A DNA stretch of 16,280 nucleotides, from positions 1 through 16,280 of the forward strand of contig JAMOPE010000125.1 of the NCBI GenBank assembly GCA_027064785.1, given 5' to 3'. Below the pieces are notes generated by a model. That model saw only the letters and a list, made by a program, of their open reading frames with translations, was not told where the DNA came from and did not search any database. This document shows, piece after piece, positions 1 through 7,557 of this stretch (its first letter is position 1; each line of letters opens with the position of its first letter). The position numbers and the translations under genes were made by a program. The DNA comes from Geobacteraceae bacterium. Lineage in GTDB: Bacteria > Desulfobacterota > Desulfuromonadia > Desulfuromonadales > Geopsychrobacteraceae.

Positions 1-2494
1 TGATCTTTTTCTTACGCAAATCGGTCATATAAAGAGAAATCCACTTACGGAAACGCTCATTTTTACTGCGTGCCATCAAATAGAGGATTGTCTCAATCGA
101 AAAACCTTTGAACCATAAATAAATATCACTATTTTGGGGTTCGTGACTTTTGTGATCATTCCGGTTTATTTCGTGAAGCAGTTGCTTTGCTTGTGGCAAC
201 TCACCCAGTAGAATTTCTCGATCACCGGCCGCCATTCCCAGCCATTGACTGACCCGCTCAACTGCCGGAGGAGATAAACGATCAAACAGGCAAAATAAAT
301 ACAGCAGCCAGCGGCGATAAGTCTCCCCGGTATAGAGAAGGTCGAACCAGCTACTCGCCCGCTCTGCAGCAACAAACAGACTGGCAGTCCGCTCTTCAAA
401 ATGGAGATCAGGGTCAATAAAAATCAGCAGGTCAAACTGATCCAGACGCTTTAAAGCTGCAACAACACGGGGCTCATCGAGAATCTGTTCCATTTCGTGG
501 AGGATTCTTAACCCGGAAATTTTACGCACCGATTTCAACTGAACAGCACTGCGCATGAGTCGTTCAGTCTGACGTCCGATACGGAAGCCAAGACGCTGTT
601 CAAAGCGGACGGCACGAAACAAGCGGGTGGGATCTTCAATAAAGCTCAGATTATGGAGAACCCGAATCGCTTTTTCTTTTAGATCACGCTGGCCGCCAAA
701 AAAATCAAGCATCTGACCAAAGCTGTCGTGATTTAATGATATCGTCAGTGTATTGATAGTGAAATCACGACGATAAAGATCGTGACGAATAGAGGCATAC
801 TCGATCTGCGGCAATGCTGCAGGGCGATCATAATATTCGAGCCGTGCCGAAGCGACATCAATTTTAAAACCATCTTCAAAAATGATGACGGCGGTGCCAA
901 ACTTTTCGTGAGTCCGCACCCGACATTTTTCTTCACGGGCAAAGGCCTCAGCAAATGCAATACCGTCTCCCCCGACCATAATATCAATATCAAGGTTCTT
1001 GCGCCGCAATAACAAGTCTCGGACAAAACCACCGACCAAGTAGACTTCAACCTCTTGAACTTCCGCGACAGCTGCCACATGCTGCAGGACCGCTCTGATT
1101 TGCTCGGGCAGATGGGTTTCCAGCAGACGGCGTAAGTTCTTTTGTTTGAGCTGCAGCCCCCGCGCCAGCAGCAGATCTTGTGGTTGATCACTAAACAGCG
1201 GTTGATCCCCCAGCATATAGCGCAGCAGATCGGTCCGGGTGACAACCCCCACCAGAACGCCATCATCAACAACCGGAACACACCGTTGATTATGCTCTAT
1301 AATCCCCTGTTGCAATTCAGCCAACGATGCATCGGGAGGAACGATCTGGAAATCGGTATTCATTACTTCGCCGACAGACATCTCCAATAATTCGTGATGA
1401 GCTGCTTTTTCAACCACCTGACGGGTGATAATCCCGACGACTTTCTGCTGGTCGTTGAGTATCGGAATCGCATTGAAATTAAAGCGGGTCATCAGATGGC
1501 GAGCCGCGGCAATTGTCGTCGTCACCGGCAATGCTTTGACCGGCGTCGACATTAAATCACGGGCTTCACAACGACCCCGAACGTACGCGGGCAGTAATTC
1601 TTCGACGCGATCGAGAAGTTGCGGCAACGGCACGTCACGGACGGTTGCTGATGCGGCAAAGGCATGACCACCACCGCCAAATTCACGGAGAAACTCACCG
1701 ACATGGATTTCCGGCAATCGTGATCGGGCAACCAGAAAAATCCGGTCATCCATCCTGACTGCAACAATCAGGATATCGAGATTTTCAATATCTTTCAGTT
1801 TGTGAACAAGCGTTGAAATATCGCCGACATAATAATCAATCGATGCATAAGCAATCGTGACATTCACGCCATTGATCGTTTTGTTCTGACACGATTTCAA
1901 TAAAGCATTGAGCAGATCAATCTGCTCCGAGGTCAACTCACGTACCAGAAAATCGGCGACGGTATTTAACTGGGCGCCATGTTCAAGGAGAAAAGCGGCG
2001 GCCTGGAAATCGGCGGGAGTTGTCCCGGTAAAAAGGAGGTGACCGGTATCCTCGTACAGTCCGAGCATCATCATCGTTGCTTCATCGGCAGTCGGGACAA
2101 TTCCCCTTTCGACAAACAACTGCGCCATAATCGTCGTCGTTGCACCGACATCGCGGATGTATTCAATGTCACCATGAATGACATATTCATCGGCAGGATG
2201 GTGATCATAAATATGGACTTCAAGACCATCGCGATCAAGAATATCGGCAAAATGACCAATCCGGATTGAGCTGCGGACATCAACCAGAATCAACCGCGTG
2301 ACTTTATCAAGATCGATGTCACGGCTTCGTTTGATTCCGTAAGCATAAAGGGTACTGTGAAGAAGAAAATCGCGTAGACCACTCTCCTGCCCGCCGGGAA
2401 ACACCAGTTCCGCATCGGGATAGAGACGTTTTGCCGCAATCATGGCACCGAGGCCATCAAAATCAGCATTAACGTGGGTTGCGATAACATCCAT
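1..2494 (-). CDS. DHH phosphoesterase - CBS pair - tRNA nucleotidyltransferase/poly(A) polymerase fusion (3' end outside window)
   Basis: An open frame of 831 residues runs off the left edge without a stop, so the C-terminus is missing. The domains, in order, are as follows. A DHH phosphoesterase at about 1-200 has an NADFD motif (residues 9-13), Asp-His-His-Pro at 97-100 and EDTGH around 149. A DHHA1 part carries GGGGH at 273-277. Two CBS domains lie at about 313-365 and 374-428. A class II nucleotidyltransferase head has GGFVRD at 488-493, the catalytic pair D502/D504, RRDFTINTL from 575 and DPTRLFRAVRF from 621. The second half should add C, A or CCA to tRNA 3' ends, or A-tails to RNA; Geobacter and Aquifex relatives split these tasks among paralogues, so the exact activity cannot be read here. 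The DHH half resembles nanoRNase/cyclic dinucleotide phosphodiesterases and its motifs look intact. The ATG at 2494 lies 5 bases after the pyrD stop with a GGAG about 11 bases upstream, so it is the last visible gene of the operon. I am sure of the architecture and unsure of the substrate. Confidence 0.92.
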   Translation of the reverse strand, partial: MDVIATHVNADFDGLGAMIAAKRLYPDAELVFPGGQESGLRDFLLHSTLYAYGIKRSRDIDLDKVTRLILVDVRSSIRIGHFADILDRDGLEVHIYDHHPADEYVIHGDIEYIRDVGATTTIMAQLFVERGIVPTADEATMMMLGLYEDTGHLLFTGTTPADFQAAAFLLEHGAQLNTVADFLVRELTSEQIDLLNALLKSCQNKTINGVNVTIAYASIDYYVGDISTLVHKLKDIENLDILIVAVRMDDRIFLVARSRLPEIHVGEFLREFGGGGHAFAASATVRDVPLPQLLDRVEELLPAYVRGRCEARDLMSTPVKALPVTTTIAAARHLMTRFNFNAIPILNDQQKVVGIITRQVVEKAAHHELLEMSVGEVMNTDFQIVPPDASLAELQQGIIEHNQRCVPVVDDGVLVGVVTRTDLLRYMLGDQPLFSDQPQDLLLARGLQLKQKNLRRLLETHLPEQIRAVLQHVAAVAEVQEVEVYLVGGFVRDLLLRRKNLDIDIMVGGDGIAFAEAFAREEKCRVRTHEKFGTAVIIFEDGFKIDVASARLEYYDRPAALPQIEYASIRHDLYRRDFTINTLTISLNHDSFGQMLDFFGGQRDLKEKAIRVLHNLSFIEDPTRLFRAVRFEQRLGFRIGRQTERLMRSAVQLKSVRKISGLRILHEMEQILDEPRVVAALKRLDQFDLLIFIDPDLHFEERTASLFVAAERASSWFDLLYTGETYRRWLLYLFCLFDRLSPPAVERVSQWLGMAAGDREILLGELPQAKQLLHEINRNDHKSHEPQNSDIYLWFKGFSIETILYLMARSKNERFRKWISLYMTDLRKKKI

Positions 2495-2499
2495 AAAGA

Positions 2500-3438
2500 T
2501 TAAAGCTCCAAAGATCCGATCAGATCATTAATATCGGAGATTCCTTCTTCACAACAGAACGTTTCGAGATCAGCAATAATTGTTGCCATGACCTTAGGAT
2601 CAACAAAGTTGGCAGTCCCGACCTGAACTGCTTTGGCACCAACGATAAGAAATTCAAGCGCATCCATCGCCCGCGTGATACCACCGATCCCAATAACCGG
2701 GATATCGACCGCCTGCACCACCTGATGAACCATCCGTACTGCAATCGGTCGGATAGCCGGGCCGGAAAGGCCACCAATCGTATTGGCGAGTCGCGGTTTA
2801 CGTGTTTTGACATCCACCGCCATCCCGGTCAGGGTGTTGATGAGGCTTAGGGCATCGGCCCCCGACTCTTCTGCCGCCCGGGCGGTCACCTGAATATCGG
2901 TAACATTGGGAGTTAATTTAACAATCAGCGGCTTGGTTGTTTTCTTCCGCACCAGCGAGATAACAGCCGACGCAGCTCCGGGATCTGTCCCGAAAACAAT
3001 CCCGCCGTGTTTAACATTGGGACATGAAATATTCATTTCCAACGCAGCAACACCCGGCACATCATCAAGTCGGGCAGCGACTTCGCCATATTCTTCCTGC
3101 GTATTACCAAAAAAGTTGACGATAACCGGGGTATCATACTGCTGTAAAAAGACCATCTTTTTCTCAATGAAGGCATCGACACCGACATTCTGCAGACCAA
3201 TCGCGTTGAGCATCCCGCTGACAGTTTCACAAATACGCGGAGTATTGTTGCCCGCCTTGGGGTTGAGAGACATCCCTTTGGTCACAACCGCCCCCAGCTG
3301 ATTCAAATCAAGATACGGAGCATATTCTTCACCATAACCAAAGGTGCCCGAGGCCGGCATAATCGGATTCTTCAACTTTATCCCGGCAATTTCAACAGCC
3401 AGCTTCGGCCGCAATATCTTTTCCACATGCTTACTCAT
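2500..3438 (-). CDS. pyrD: Dihydroorotate dehydrogenase, class 1B catalytic subunit
   Basis: 312 residues, full length for the family. It oxidises dihydroorotate to orotate in pyrimidine synthesis using FMN, passing electrons to PyrK and then NAD+ in a cytoplasmic PyrD2-PyrK2 complex. The N-terminal ASGTFGYG (29-36), NISCPNVKHGG with the catalytic-base Cys139, the IGGLSGPAIRP phosphate loop (221-231), GIGGI (250-254) and GTANF (275-279) are all characteristic. A cysteine, rather than serine, base marks it as class 1 and not the quinone-linked class 2 enzyme. Its ATG overlaps the pyrK stop as ATGA, and a GGAGG 9 bases upstream lies inside the last codons of pyrK. Translational coupling and equal production of the two subunits are therefore likely. 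Confidence 0.97.
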   Translation of the reverse strand: MSKHVEKILRPKLAVEIAGIKLKNPIMPASGTFGYGEEYAPYLDLNQLGAVVTKGMSLNPKAGNNTPRICETVSGMLNAIGLQNVGVDAFIEKKMVFLQQYDTPVIVNFFGNTQEEYGEVAARLDDVPGVAALEMNISCPNVKHGGIVFGTDPGAASAVISLVRKKTTKPLIVKLTPNVTDIQVTARAAEESGADALSLINTLTGMAVDVKTRKPRLANTIGGLSGPAIRPIAVRMVHQVVQAVDIPVIGIGGITRAMDALEFLIVGAKAVQVGTANFVDPKVMATIIADLETFCCEEGISDINDLIGSLEL

Positions 3439-4292
3439 TTACAGCCACCTCCACATCCGGTAGCAACCACTTTATTTTTGTTCCAATCGAGTTCATCAGC
3501 CGCAAAGACTGGTCCCTGAGTACAGGTACACAAATACTGAGGATTATCATCCGAGTGTTCTGCCCCCATAACAACACAACCAAGACAGGCGCCAACGCCA
3601 CACGCCATCAATGCCTCAAGAGAGACCTGCAAAGCAACAGCGCGGTTTGTGCAGATTTTTTCAACCGCCTCAATCATTGGCATCGGACCGCAGGCAAAAA
3701 CTGTCACGTTGGGATATTTATCGAGCTTGCGCTCCAAAACCTGAGTCACCAGTCCCTCTTCGCCAAGGCTGCCATCCTCGGTCGACACATAGGTTTCAAC
3801 CCCCAGCCGCTCAAATTCGGTCACGGTAATAATGTCATCGCGGGTACGCCCCCCCATCAACAATCTCACTTTGGATTTCTTCACCAGTTCTTCAGCAAGC
3901 ATGTAAAGAGGAACCAGCCCGATTCCGCCGCCCACAAGAATTTTTTCTTCCGTCGGGTCACCGGAGTCAAATCCCTTCCCCAGCGGACCAAGTAATTCGA
4001 CGGGGTCACCGGAATGGAGATCCTTCATAATTTCTGTCCCGCTGCCGACAACCTTGTAAATGATTTCAATAAATTCTTTCGGAGCCATCTCGTCACAATC
4101 GGCAGCCATGAAACCAACCCGGAAAATTCCAAACGGACGACGCAACAATGGTTGCATGGAGCTCTGCACCCGAAACATAACAAACTGTCCCGGTTGGGCC
4201 AGCTGGCTGTAACCCGGAGCAAGAATTTTCATCCGGAAATAACCGGGAGAAATTTCCTGATTCGACAGAACAATAGTTTTAAAATCCTTCAT
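3435..4292 (-). CDS. pyrK: Dihydroorotate dehydrogenase electron-transfer subunit (FAD, 2Fe-2S)
   Basis: 285 residues. It accepts electrons from the FMN of PyrD through a [2Fe-2S] cluster and FAD and gives them to NAD+. A ferredoxin-reductase-like N-terminal half holds RRPFGI at 51-56 (FAD). The nucleotide-binding half has GGGIGL at 121-126 and ACGPMPM at 200-206. The cluster ligands are C231, C236, C239 and probably C255, in the usual C-x4-C-x2-C spacing followed by a later Cys. An extra pair of cysteines, C280 and C284, lies in a Gly-rich tail at the very end (CGGGCK); this is not part of the standard cluster motif. The gene is ATGA-coupled on both sides, to rimI upstream and pyrD downstream. 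Confidence 0.96.
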   Translation of the reverse strand: MKDFKTIVLSNQEISPGYFRMKILAPGYSQLAQPGQFVMFRVQSSMQPLLRRPFGIFRVGFMAADCDEMAPKEFIEIIYKVVGSGTEIMKDLHSGDPVELLGPLGKGFDSGDPTEEKILVGGGIGLVPLYMLAEELVKKSKVRLLMGGRTRDDIITVTEFERLGVETYVSTEDGSLGEEGLVTQVLERKLDKYPNVTVFACGPMPMIEAVEKICTNRAVALQVSLEALMACGVGACLGCVVMGAEHSDDNPQYLCTCTQGPVFAADELDWNKNKVVATGCGGGCK

Positions 4293-4759
4293 TCATTTTT
4301 CTCCTGATTTTTTTCAAACTCTCTCACCATCAGTAACGCATCTTCACCATCACGATAATACCCCCGACGGATACCATTTTGTTCAAAGCCGTTCCGTTGA
4401 TAAAGCCTGATAGCATTGCTATTACCTGCCCTCACTTCAAGCCACGCGGATACGAGACCCGCCTGGCGGCAGGCGTGAAAAGCCTGATTCAACAGTCGCT
4501 CACCAATACCCTGCTGCTGCATTTGCGGGGCTGTTGCGACATTAAGGATCTGCATCTCACCGGCAATCAACCAATAACAGATAAATCCAGCAATTTCGCC
4601 ATCAGTTTCACAAACCAGAATCGATGAAACACGATTCTCAAGTTCATCAACAAATTGCCCGGCTGTCCACGGGACAGGGTAGCAGGCGTTTTCAACAGCT
4701 AAGACCCCATTCAGATCATTCATCGTCATTGAACGAATTTGACTTTTTTTTATCGTCAT
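4289..4759 (-). CDS. rimI: Ribosomal protein S18 N-terminal alanine acetyltransferase (GNAT)
   Basis: 156 residues, normal RimI length. A GNAT enzyme that transfers acetyl from acetyl-CoA to the N-terminus of ribosomal protein S18. The acetyl-CoA pyrophosphate loop is QQQGIG at 81-86. The family's LEVRAGNSNAIRLYQRNGF block carries E108 and Y120, matching the proposed catalytic Glu and Tyr of enterobacterial RimI, and RRGYYRDGEDALLM (131-144) is a strong family signature. The ATG at 4759 has only a weak GAG 8 bases upstream. It is preferred over Met11 because the family fold begins a few residues before IRSMTMNDL. It is first in the visible operon and ATGA-coupled to pyrK. A broader-specificity N-terminal acetyltransferase is possible. 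Confidence 0.9.
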   Translation of the reverse strand: MTIKKSQIRSMTMNDLNGVLAVENACYPVPWTAGQFVDELENRVSSILVCETDGEIAGFICYWLIAGEMQILNVATAPQMQQQGIGERLLNQAFHACRQAGLVSAWLEVRAGNSNAIRLYQRNGFEQNGIRRGYYRDGEDALLMVREFEKNQEKNE

Positions 4760-4900
4760 TAGCTACTCAGACATCTGTTTTTTATGCTAAAATCACTCAA
4801 AACAAAATCGGCTAAAGCTAACATATTTCAATCTTCCGATACAGAGAAAGATAAACGACCTGTCATAGAGATTTTCACTGGAAAAACTCATGGCAAACCA

Positions 4901-4929
4901 TTGACATGCTGACAATCGGGTGGTCTAAT
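4901..4929 (+). promoter_or_regulatory. Sigma-70 type promoter for purM
   Basis: TTGACA at 4901-4906 is a perfect -35 box. TCTAAT at 4924-4929 is a five-of-six -10 box, and the spacing is the ideal 17 bases. It sits 57 bases before the purM start codon in the divergent intergenic region, giving an expected start of transcription near 4936. No other pair in this gap is as good. Confidence 0.75.
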
Positions 4930-4950
4930 GCCGACCGTTTTTAGACCCGA
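4916..4950. promoter_or_regulatory. Inverted repeat overlapping the purM -10 box (possible operator or leader hairpin)
   Basis: GGTCTAA at 4922-4928 and its exact complement TTAGACC at 4941-4947 are separated by 12 bases. The symmetry extends outward: the right arm TTAGACCCGA (4941-4950) matches TCGGG plus TCTAA on the left, with a 3-base insert (4921-4923). The left arm covers the -10 box and the right arm lies just past the expected start of transcription, where a repressor would block initiation. Binding by any protein is inferred, not shown. Confidence 0.4.
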
Positions 4951-4972
4951 TCCACACGATCTGATTCCAGCT

Positions 4973-4978
4973 AAGGAG
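4973..4978 (+). promoter_or_regulatory. Ribosome binding site fixing the TTG start of purM
   Basis: AAGGAG lies 7 bases before TTG at 4986. No ATG or GTG in the purM frame is available nearby (the GTG at 4990 is out of frame), so this site decides the start. Confidence 0.85.
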
Positions 4979-4985
4979 TTGAATT

Positions 4986-6029
4986 TTGAGTGACAATAAA
5001 CCGATAACTTACAAAGATGCCGGTGTTGATATCGATGCGGGAAATCACTTTGTCGACCTGATCAAGCCCTTGGTCAAGGAAACATCCCGTCCCGAGGTTC
5101 TCACTGACATTGGTGGCTTCGGCGGCTTGTTTTCTCTCAATAGCAGCAAATATCAACGTCCAACGCTCGTTGCCGCAACCGATGGTGTCGGGACTAAACT
5201 AAAACTCGCCTTCATGCTCGACAAACATGACACCGTGGGAATTGATCTGGTTGCCATGTGCGTCAACGATATCATTGTCCAGGGGGCCGAACCGCTTTTC
5301 TTTCTCGACTATTTTGCAACAGCAAAACTGTCTCCTGAACAGGCGGTTGATGTCGTTAAAGGGATCGCAGAAGGTTGTAAGCAATCAAACTGTGCGCTGC
5401 TCGGCGGTGAAACCGCAGAAATGCCCGGTATGTACGCCGGAGGGGAATACGATCTCGCAGGGTTCTCTGTCGGTGTTGTCGATAACGATAAAATCATCGA
5501 TGGGTCAACTATTACCAAGGGTGACAAAATCATTGGTATTGCATCAACAGGGCTCCACTCTAATGGTTTTTCCCTTGCCCGAAAAATTATCCTCGAGACT
5601 TTAGACCTCGATCTCAATACTCAGCCGGAGGGGTTCGACGCCCCTCTCGGAGAAACACTCCTGACCCCAACCCGGATCTACGTCAAAAGCATTCTCAACC
5701 TGATCCGCGATTTTGATATTAAGGGAATCGCCCATATTACCGGGGGTGGATTGCTTGAAAATATTCCGCGTGTCTTGCCGAAGCACTGTAAAGCAATGAT
5801 TAACCGCGACAGCTGGGACAAACAGCCAATTTTTGAGTTGCTGCGTAATGGCGGAAATATTCCCGAAGACGAGATGTACCGGACCTTCAACTACGGAATC
5901 GGGATGATTCTCGTTGTTCCGGCCGATGAGACAGAAGACATCCTCAGCCGACTATCGGGCCTTGATGAAAAAGCATGGCTGATCGGCGAAATTGCTCAGG
6001 CCGAGACACCTGCTGTCGAACTGATCTAA
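4986..6029 (+). CDS. purM: Phosphoribosylformylglycinamidine cyclo-ligase (AIR synthetase)
   Basis: 347 residues, family length. It closes the imidazole ring in the fifth step of purine synthesis: FGAM plus ATP gives AIR. Visible signatures are TDGVGTK at 65-71, MCVNDI at 91-96, [12 protein letters not shown] at 100-111, [11 protein letters not shown] at 140-150, and the later [14 protein letters not shown] and [16 protein letters not shown] blocks. Translation starts at TTG behind a strong AAGGAG, a weaker initiation codon than usual. It is first in the plus-strand block, driven by the promoter at 4901-4929, and purN follows 29 bases after its stop. Confidence 0.97.
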   Translation: MSDNKPITYKDAGVDIDAGNHFVDLIKPLVKETSRPEVLTDIGGFGGLFSLNSSKYQRPTLVAATDGVGTKLKLAFMLDKHDTVGIDLVAMCVNDIIVQGAEPLFFLDYFATAKLSPEQAVDVVKGIAEGCKQSNCALLGGETAEMPGMYAGGEYDLAGFSVGVVDNDKIIDGSTITKGDKIIGIASTGLHSNGFSLARKIILETLDLDLNTQPEGFDAPLGETLLTPTRIYVKSILNLIRDFDIKGIAHITGGGLLENIPRVLPKHCKAMINRDSWDKQPIFELLRNGGNIPEDEMYRTFNYGIGMILVVPADETEDILSRLSGLDEKAWLIGEIAQAETPAVELI

Positions 6030-6058
6030 GTCCCACACTGACGAGTTCATTCATATAA

Positions 6059-6718
6059 ATGGCGACTAAAAAAATAAAACTGGCCGTCCTGGCATCAGGT
6101 GGCGGAACAAACCTGCAGTCAATTATCGATCAGTGCAGCCAAGGGTGTCTTGATGCAACCATAGAGCTGGTCATCAGTAATAATCCCGGAGCAGGAGCAC
6201 TGGAGCGTGCTGAGCGTGCAGGTATTTCGACGGTCTGTATCGATCACCGCACCTTTGGGAAACGGGAGGATTTTGATCGGGCGGTTGTCGCGAAGCTGCA
6301 AAAGTCTGGAGCGGAGCTGATTGTCCTTGCCGGTTTTATGCGCATCATAACAGAACCTTTCTTAGAAGCTTTTCCACAGCGAATTATCAATATCCACCCT
6401 GCTCTGCTGCCGGCTTTTCCCGGACTTCATGTCCAGCAAAAAGCCATCGATTATGGAGCAAAATTTTCGGGATGTACCGTCCACTTTGTCGATGGCGGGG
6501 TTGATACCGGACCGATTATTGCCCAGGCTGTTGTGCCGGTTCTTGCTGATGATTCGGAAGATACCTTAGCCGCGCGAATTCTGGTTCAGGAACATAAAAT
6601 TTATCCACAAGTCATCCAATGGTTTGCCGAAGGTCGCATTCATCTTGATCAACGACAAGTTAAAATTAAGGGTTGCAGCCGCGTCGAAACGGCACAAGTC
6701 AATCCACCATTGCAGTAG
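6059..6718 (+). CDS. purN: Phosphoribosylglycinamide formyltransferase (10-formyl-THF dependent)
   Basis: 219 residues, close to the usual 190-220. It transfers a formyl group from 10-formyltetrahydrofolate to GAR, the third step of purine synthesis. SGGGTNLQ at 13-20 is the phosphate loop. The catalytic triad is N111 and H113 in INIHPALLP and D149 in GGVDTGPI; these correspond to N106, H108 and D144 of the E. coli enzyme with a constant offset of five. The last 20 or so residues (KGCSRVETAQ...) are a non-conserved tail. There is no strong Shine-Dalgarno before the ATG, so it may depend on read-through from purM. Confidence 0.96.
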   Translation: MATKKIKLAVLASGGGTNLQSIIDQCSQGCLDATIELVISNNPGAGALERAERAGISTVCIDHRTFGKREDFDRAVVAKLQKSGAELIVLAGFMRIITEPFLEAFPQRIINIHPALLPAFPGLHVQQKAIDYGAKFSGCTVHFVDGGVDTGPIIAQAVVPVLADDSEDTLAARILVQEHKIYPQVIQWFAEGRIHLDQRQVKIKGCSRVETAQVNPPLQ

Positions 6719-6732
6719 AAAGTAGTAACAAC

Positions 6733-7194
6733 ATGCGACCAATTCTTGTCAGCAGTTGCTTACTTGGCTTAAAAACTCGCTATGACGGAACCGACAATCG
6801 TTGTCAGAACGTGATCGACTACCTTCGTGACAACAAATTAATACCGGTTCCAGTCTGCCCGGAGCAGTTGGCAGGACTTCCAACACCCCGCCCAAAGTGT
6901 TGGTTTTCCCGTGGTGACGGTGATGCGGTCAGAGTATCAAAAGGACAACTGACCGATGAGCAGGGGCAGAATGTCACAAAGGAGTTTCTCCACGGTGCCC
7001 AGGAAACCCTTAAGGTTGCCCAACTCAGCGGCTGTACTCAAGCAATATTGCAGCAACGCAGTCCATCGTGTGGAACAGAAAAAATATATCGTAATGAAGC
7101 ACTGGTTACTGGAATTGGGGTTACAACAGCAATACTACGGGAAAATGGGATAATTGTTTTCGGACACGATAATTTGCCCGATAAAAACAACTGA
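6733..7194 (+). CDS. DUF523 / TudS-family protein (probable thiouracil desulfidase, Fe-S)
   Basis: 153 residues. The protein opens with ILVSSCLLG, then has RYDG, VCPEQLAGLPTPR and RSPSCG, the signature blocks of DUF523. Characterised members (TudS) bind a [4Fe-4S] cluster through three cysteines and remove sulfur from thiouracil. The equivalents here are C9, C42 and C113, with the conserved Glu44 next to C42. Thiouracil desulfurisation is inferred from the family; the natural substrate in this organism could be another thiolated base. The ATG at 6733 is preferred over an in-frame ATG at 6673 because homology starts at ILVSS and the upstream start would lie inside purN. It follows purN by 14 bases. 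C24 and C56 are extra cysteines near the cluster motifs. Confidence 0.85.
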   Translation: MRPILVSSCLLGLKTRYDGTDNRCQNVIDYLRDNKLIPVPVCPEQLAGLPTPRPKCWFSRGDGDAVRVSKGQLTDEQGQNVTKEFLHGAQETLKVAQLSGCTQAILQQRSPSCGTEKIYRNEALVTGIGVTTAILRENGIIVFGHDNLPDKNN

Positions 7195-7200
7195 AAACAT

Positions 7201-7229
7201 TTGCAACAATGAACAATATATGCTAGTAA
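7201..7229 (+). promoter_or_regulatory. Candidate promoter for rpmB
   Basis: TTGCAA at 7201-7206, 17 bases, then TAGTAA at 7224-7229 preceded by TGC, an extended -10 feature. Both boxes are imperfect. Position (33 bases before the rpmB start codon), spacing and the 68-bp gap after the preceding gene support a dedicated promoter for this ribosomal protein gene. Confidence 0.45.
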
Positions 7230-7262
7230 TGCGCGTTCGAAACTTTCAGGAGGATTGAAGAG

Positions 7263-7454
7263 ATGTCAAGAATTTGTGAAATCTGCGGGAAGAAACCCGT
7301 TACCGGAAATAATGTCAGCCACGCACACAACAAAACTCGTACTGTATGGAAGCCGAATTTGCAAAAGATCCGGGCCATTCAGAACGGTTCGGTGAAAACC
7401 ATAAAGGTCTGCACCCGCTGCATCCGCTCCAACAAAGTACAAAAAGTCGTCTGA
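7263..7454 (+). CDS. rpmB: 50S ribosomal protein L28 (zinc-ribbon form)
   Basis: 63 residues, typical of short bacterial L28. [20 protein letters not shown] at the N-terminus and [11 protein letters not shown] near the end are diagnostic. C5, C8, C50 and C53 form two CxxC pairs, so this is the zinc-binding (C+) form rather than the cysteine-free version made under zinc limitation. A strong AGGAGG at 7248-7253 lies 9 bases before the ATG. It is the last gene of the plus-strand block and ends at the hairpin at 7481-7515. Confidence 0.97.
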   Translation: MSRICEICGKKPVTGNNVSHAHNKTRTVWKPNLQKIRAIQNGSVKTIKVCTRCIRSNKVQKVV

Positions 7455-7480
7455 TTTAAAGACGGCAACAAACAATCTAA

Positions 7481-7515
7481 CAAAAAGGGATGGTCATAAT
7501 GACCATCCCTTTTTG
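7481..7515. terminator. Bidirectional intrinsic terminator between rpmB and ridA
   Basis: A perfect 16-bp stem: CAAAAAGGGATGGTCA (7481-7496) and its exact complement (7500-7515), closed by a TAA loop. The A-tract on one side and T-tract on the other give a U-run after the GC-rich part in either direction. That fits the convergent arrangement of rpmB (plus) and ridA (minus). Confidence 0.93.
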
Positions 7516-7557
7516 TCGTCAAACTTCCCATCAAAAACAATCTGACCTCAACCAAAG

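Noticed and set aside
745..1281. 178-codon minus-strand open frame suggesting a separate gene or a frameshift in the first gene
   Set aside because: It is out of frame with the DHH-CBS-nucleotidyltransferase, whose own frame runs unbroken with all motifs from 2494 to the window edge. The shorter frame is a shadow.
4760..4870. Promoter for rimI on the minus strand
   Set aside because: AT-rich stretches with TTGAAA- and TAAAAA-like hexamers exist, but none pairs at 16-18 base spacing, so I could not support one. A promoter probably exists in this gap.
4951..4963. GATC-CACAC-GATC as a hairpin or operator near purM
   Set aside because: Only four base pairs of an intrinsically palindromic tetramer; likely chance.
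6673..6732. Upstream ATG giving a 20-residue longer DUF523 protein
   Set aside because: It would start inside purN and add residues with no family similarity; ATG 6733 directly precedes the conserved ILVSSCLLG.
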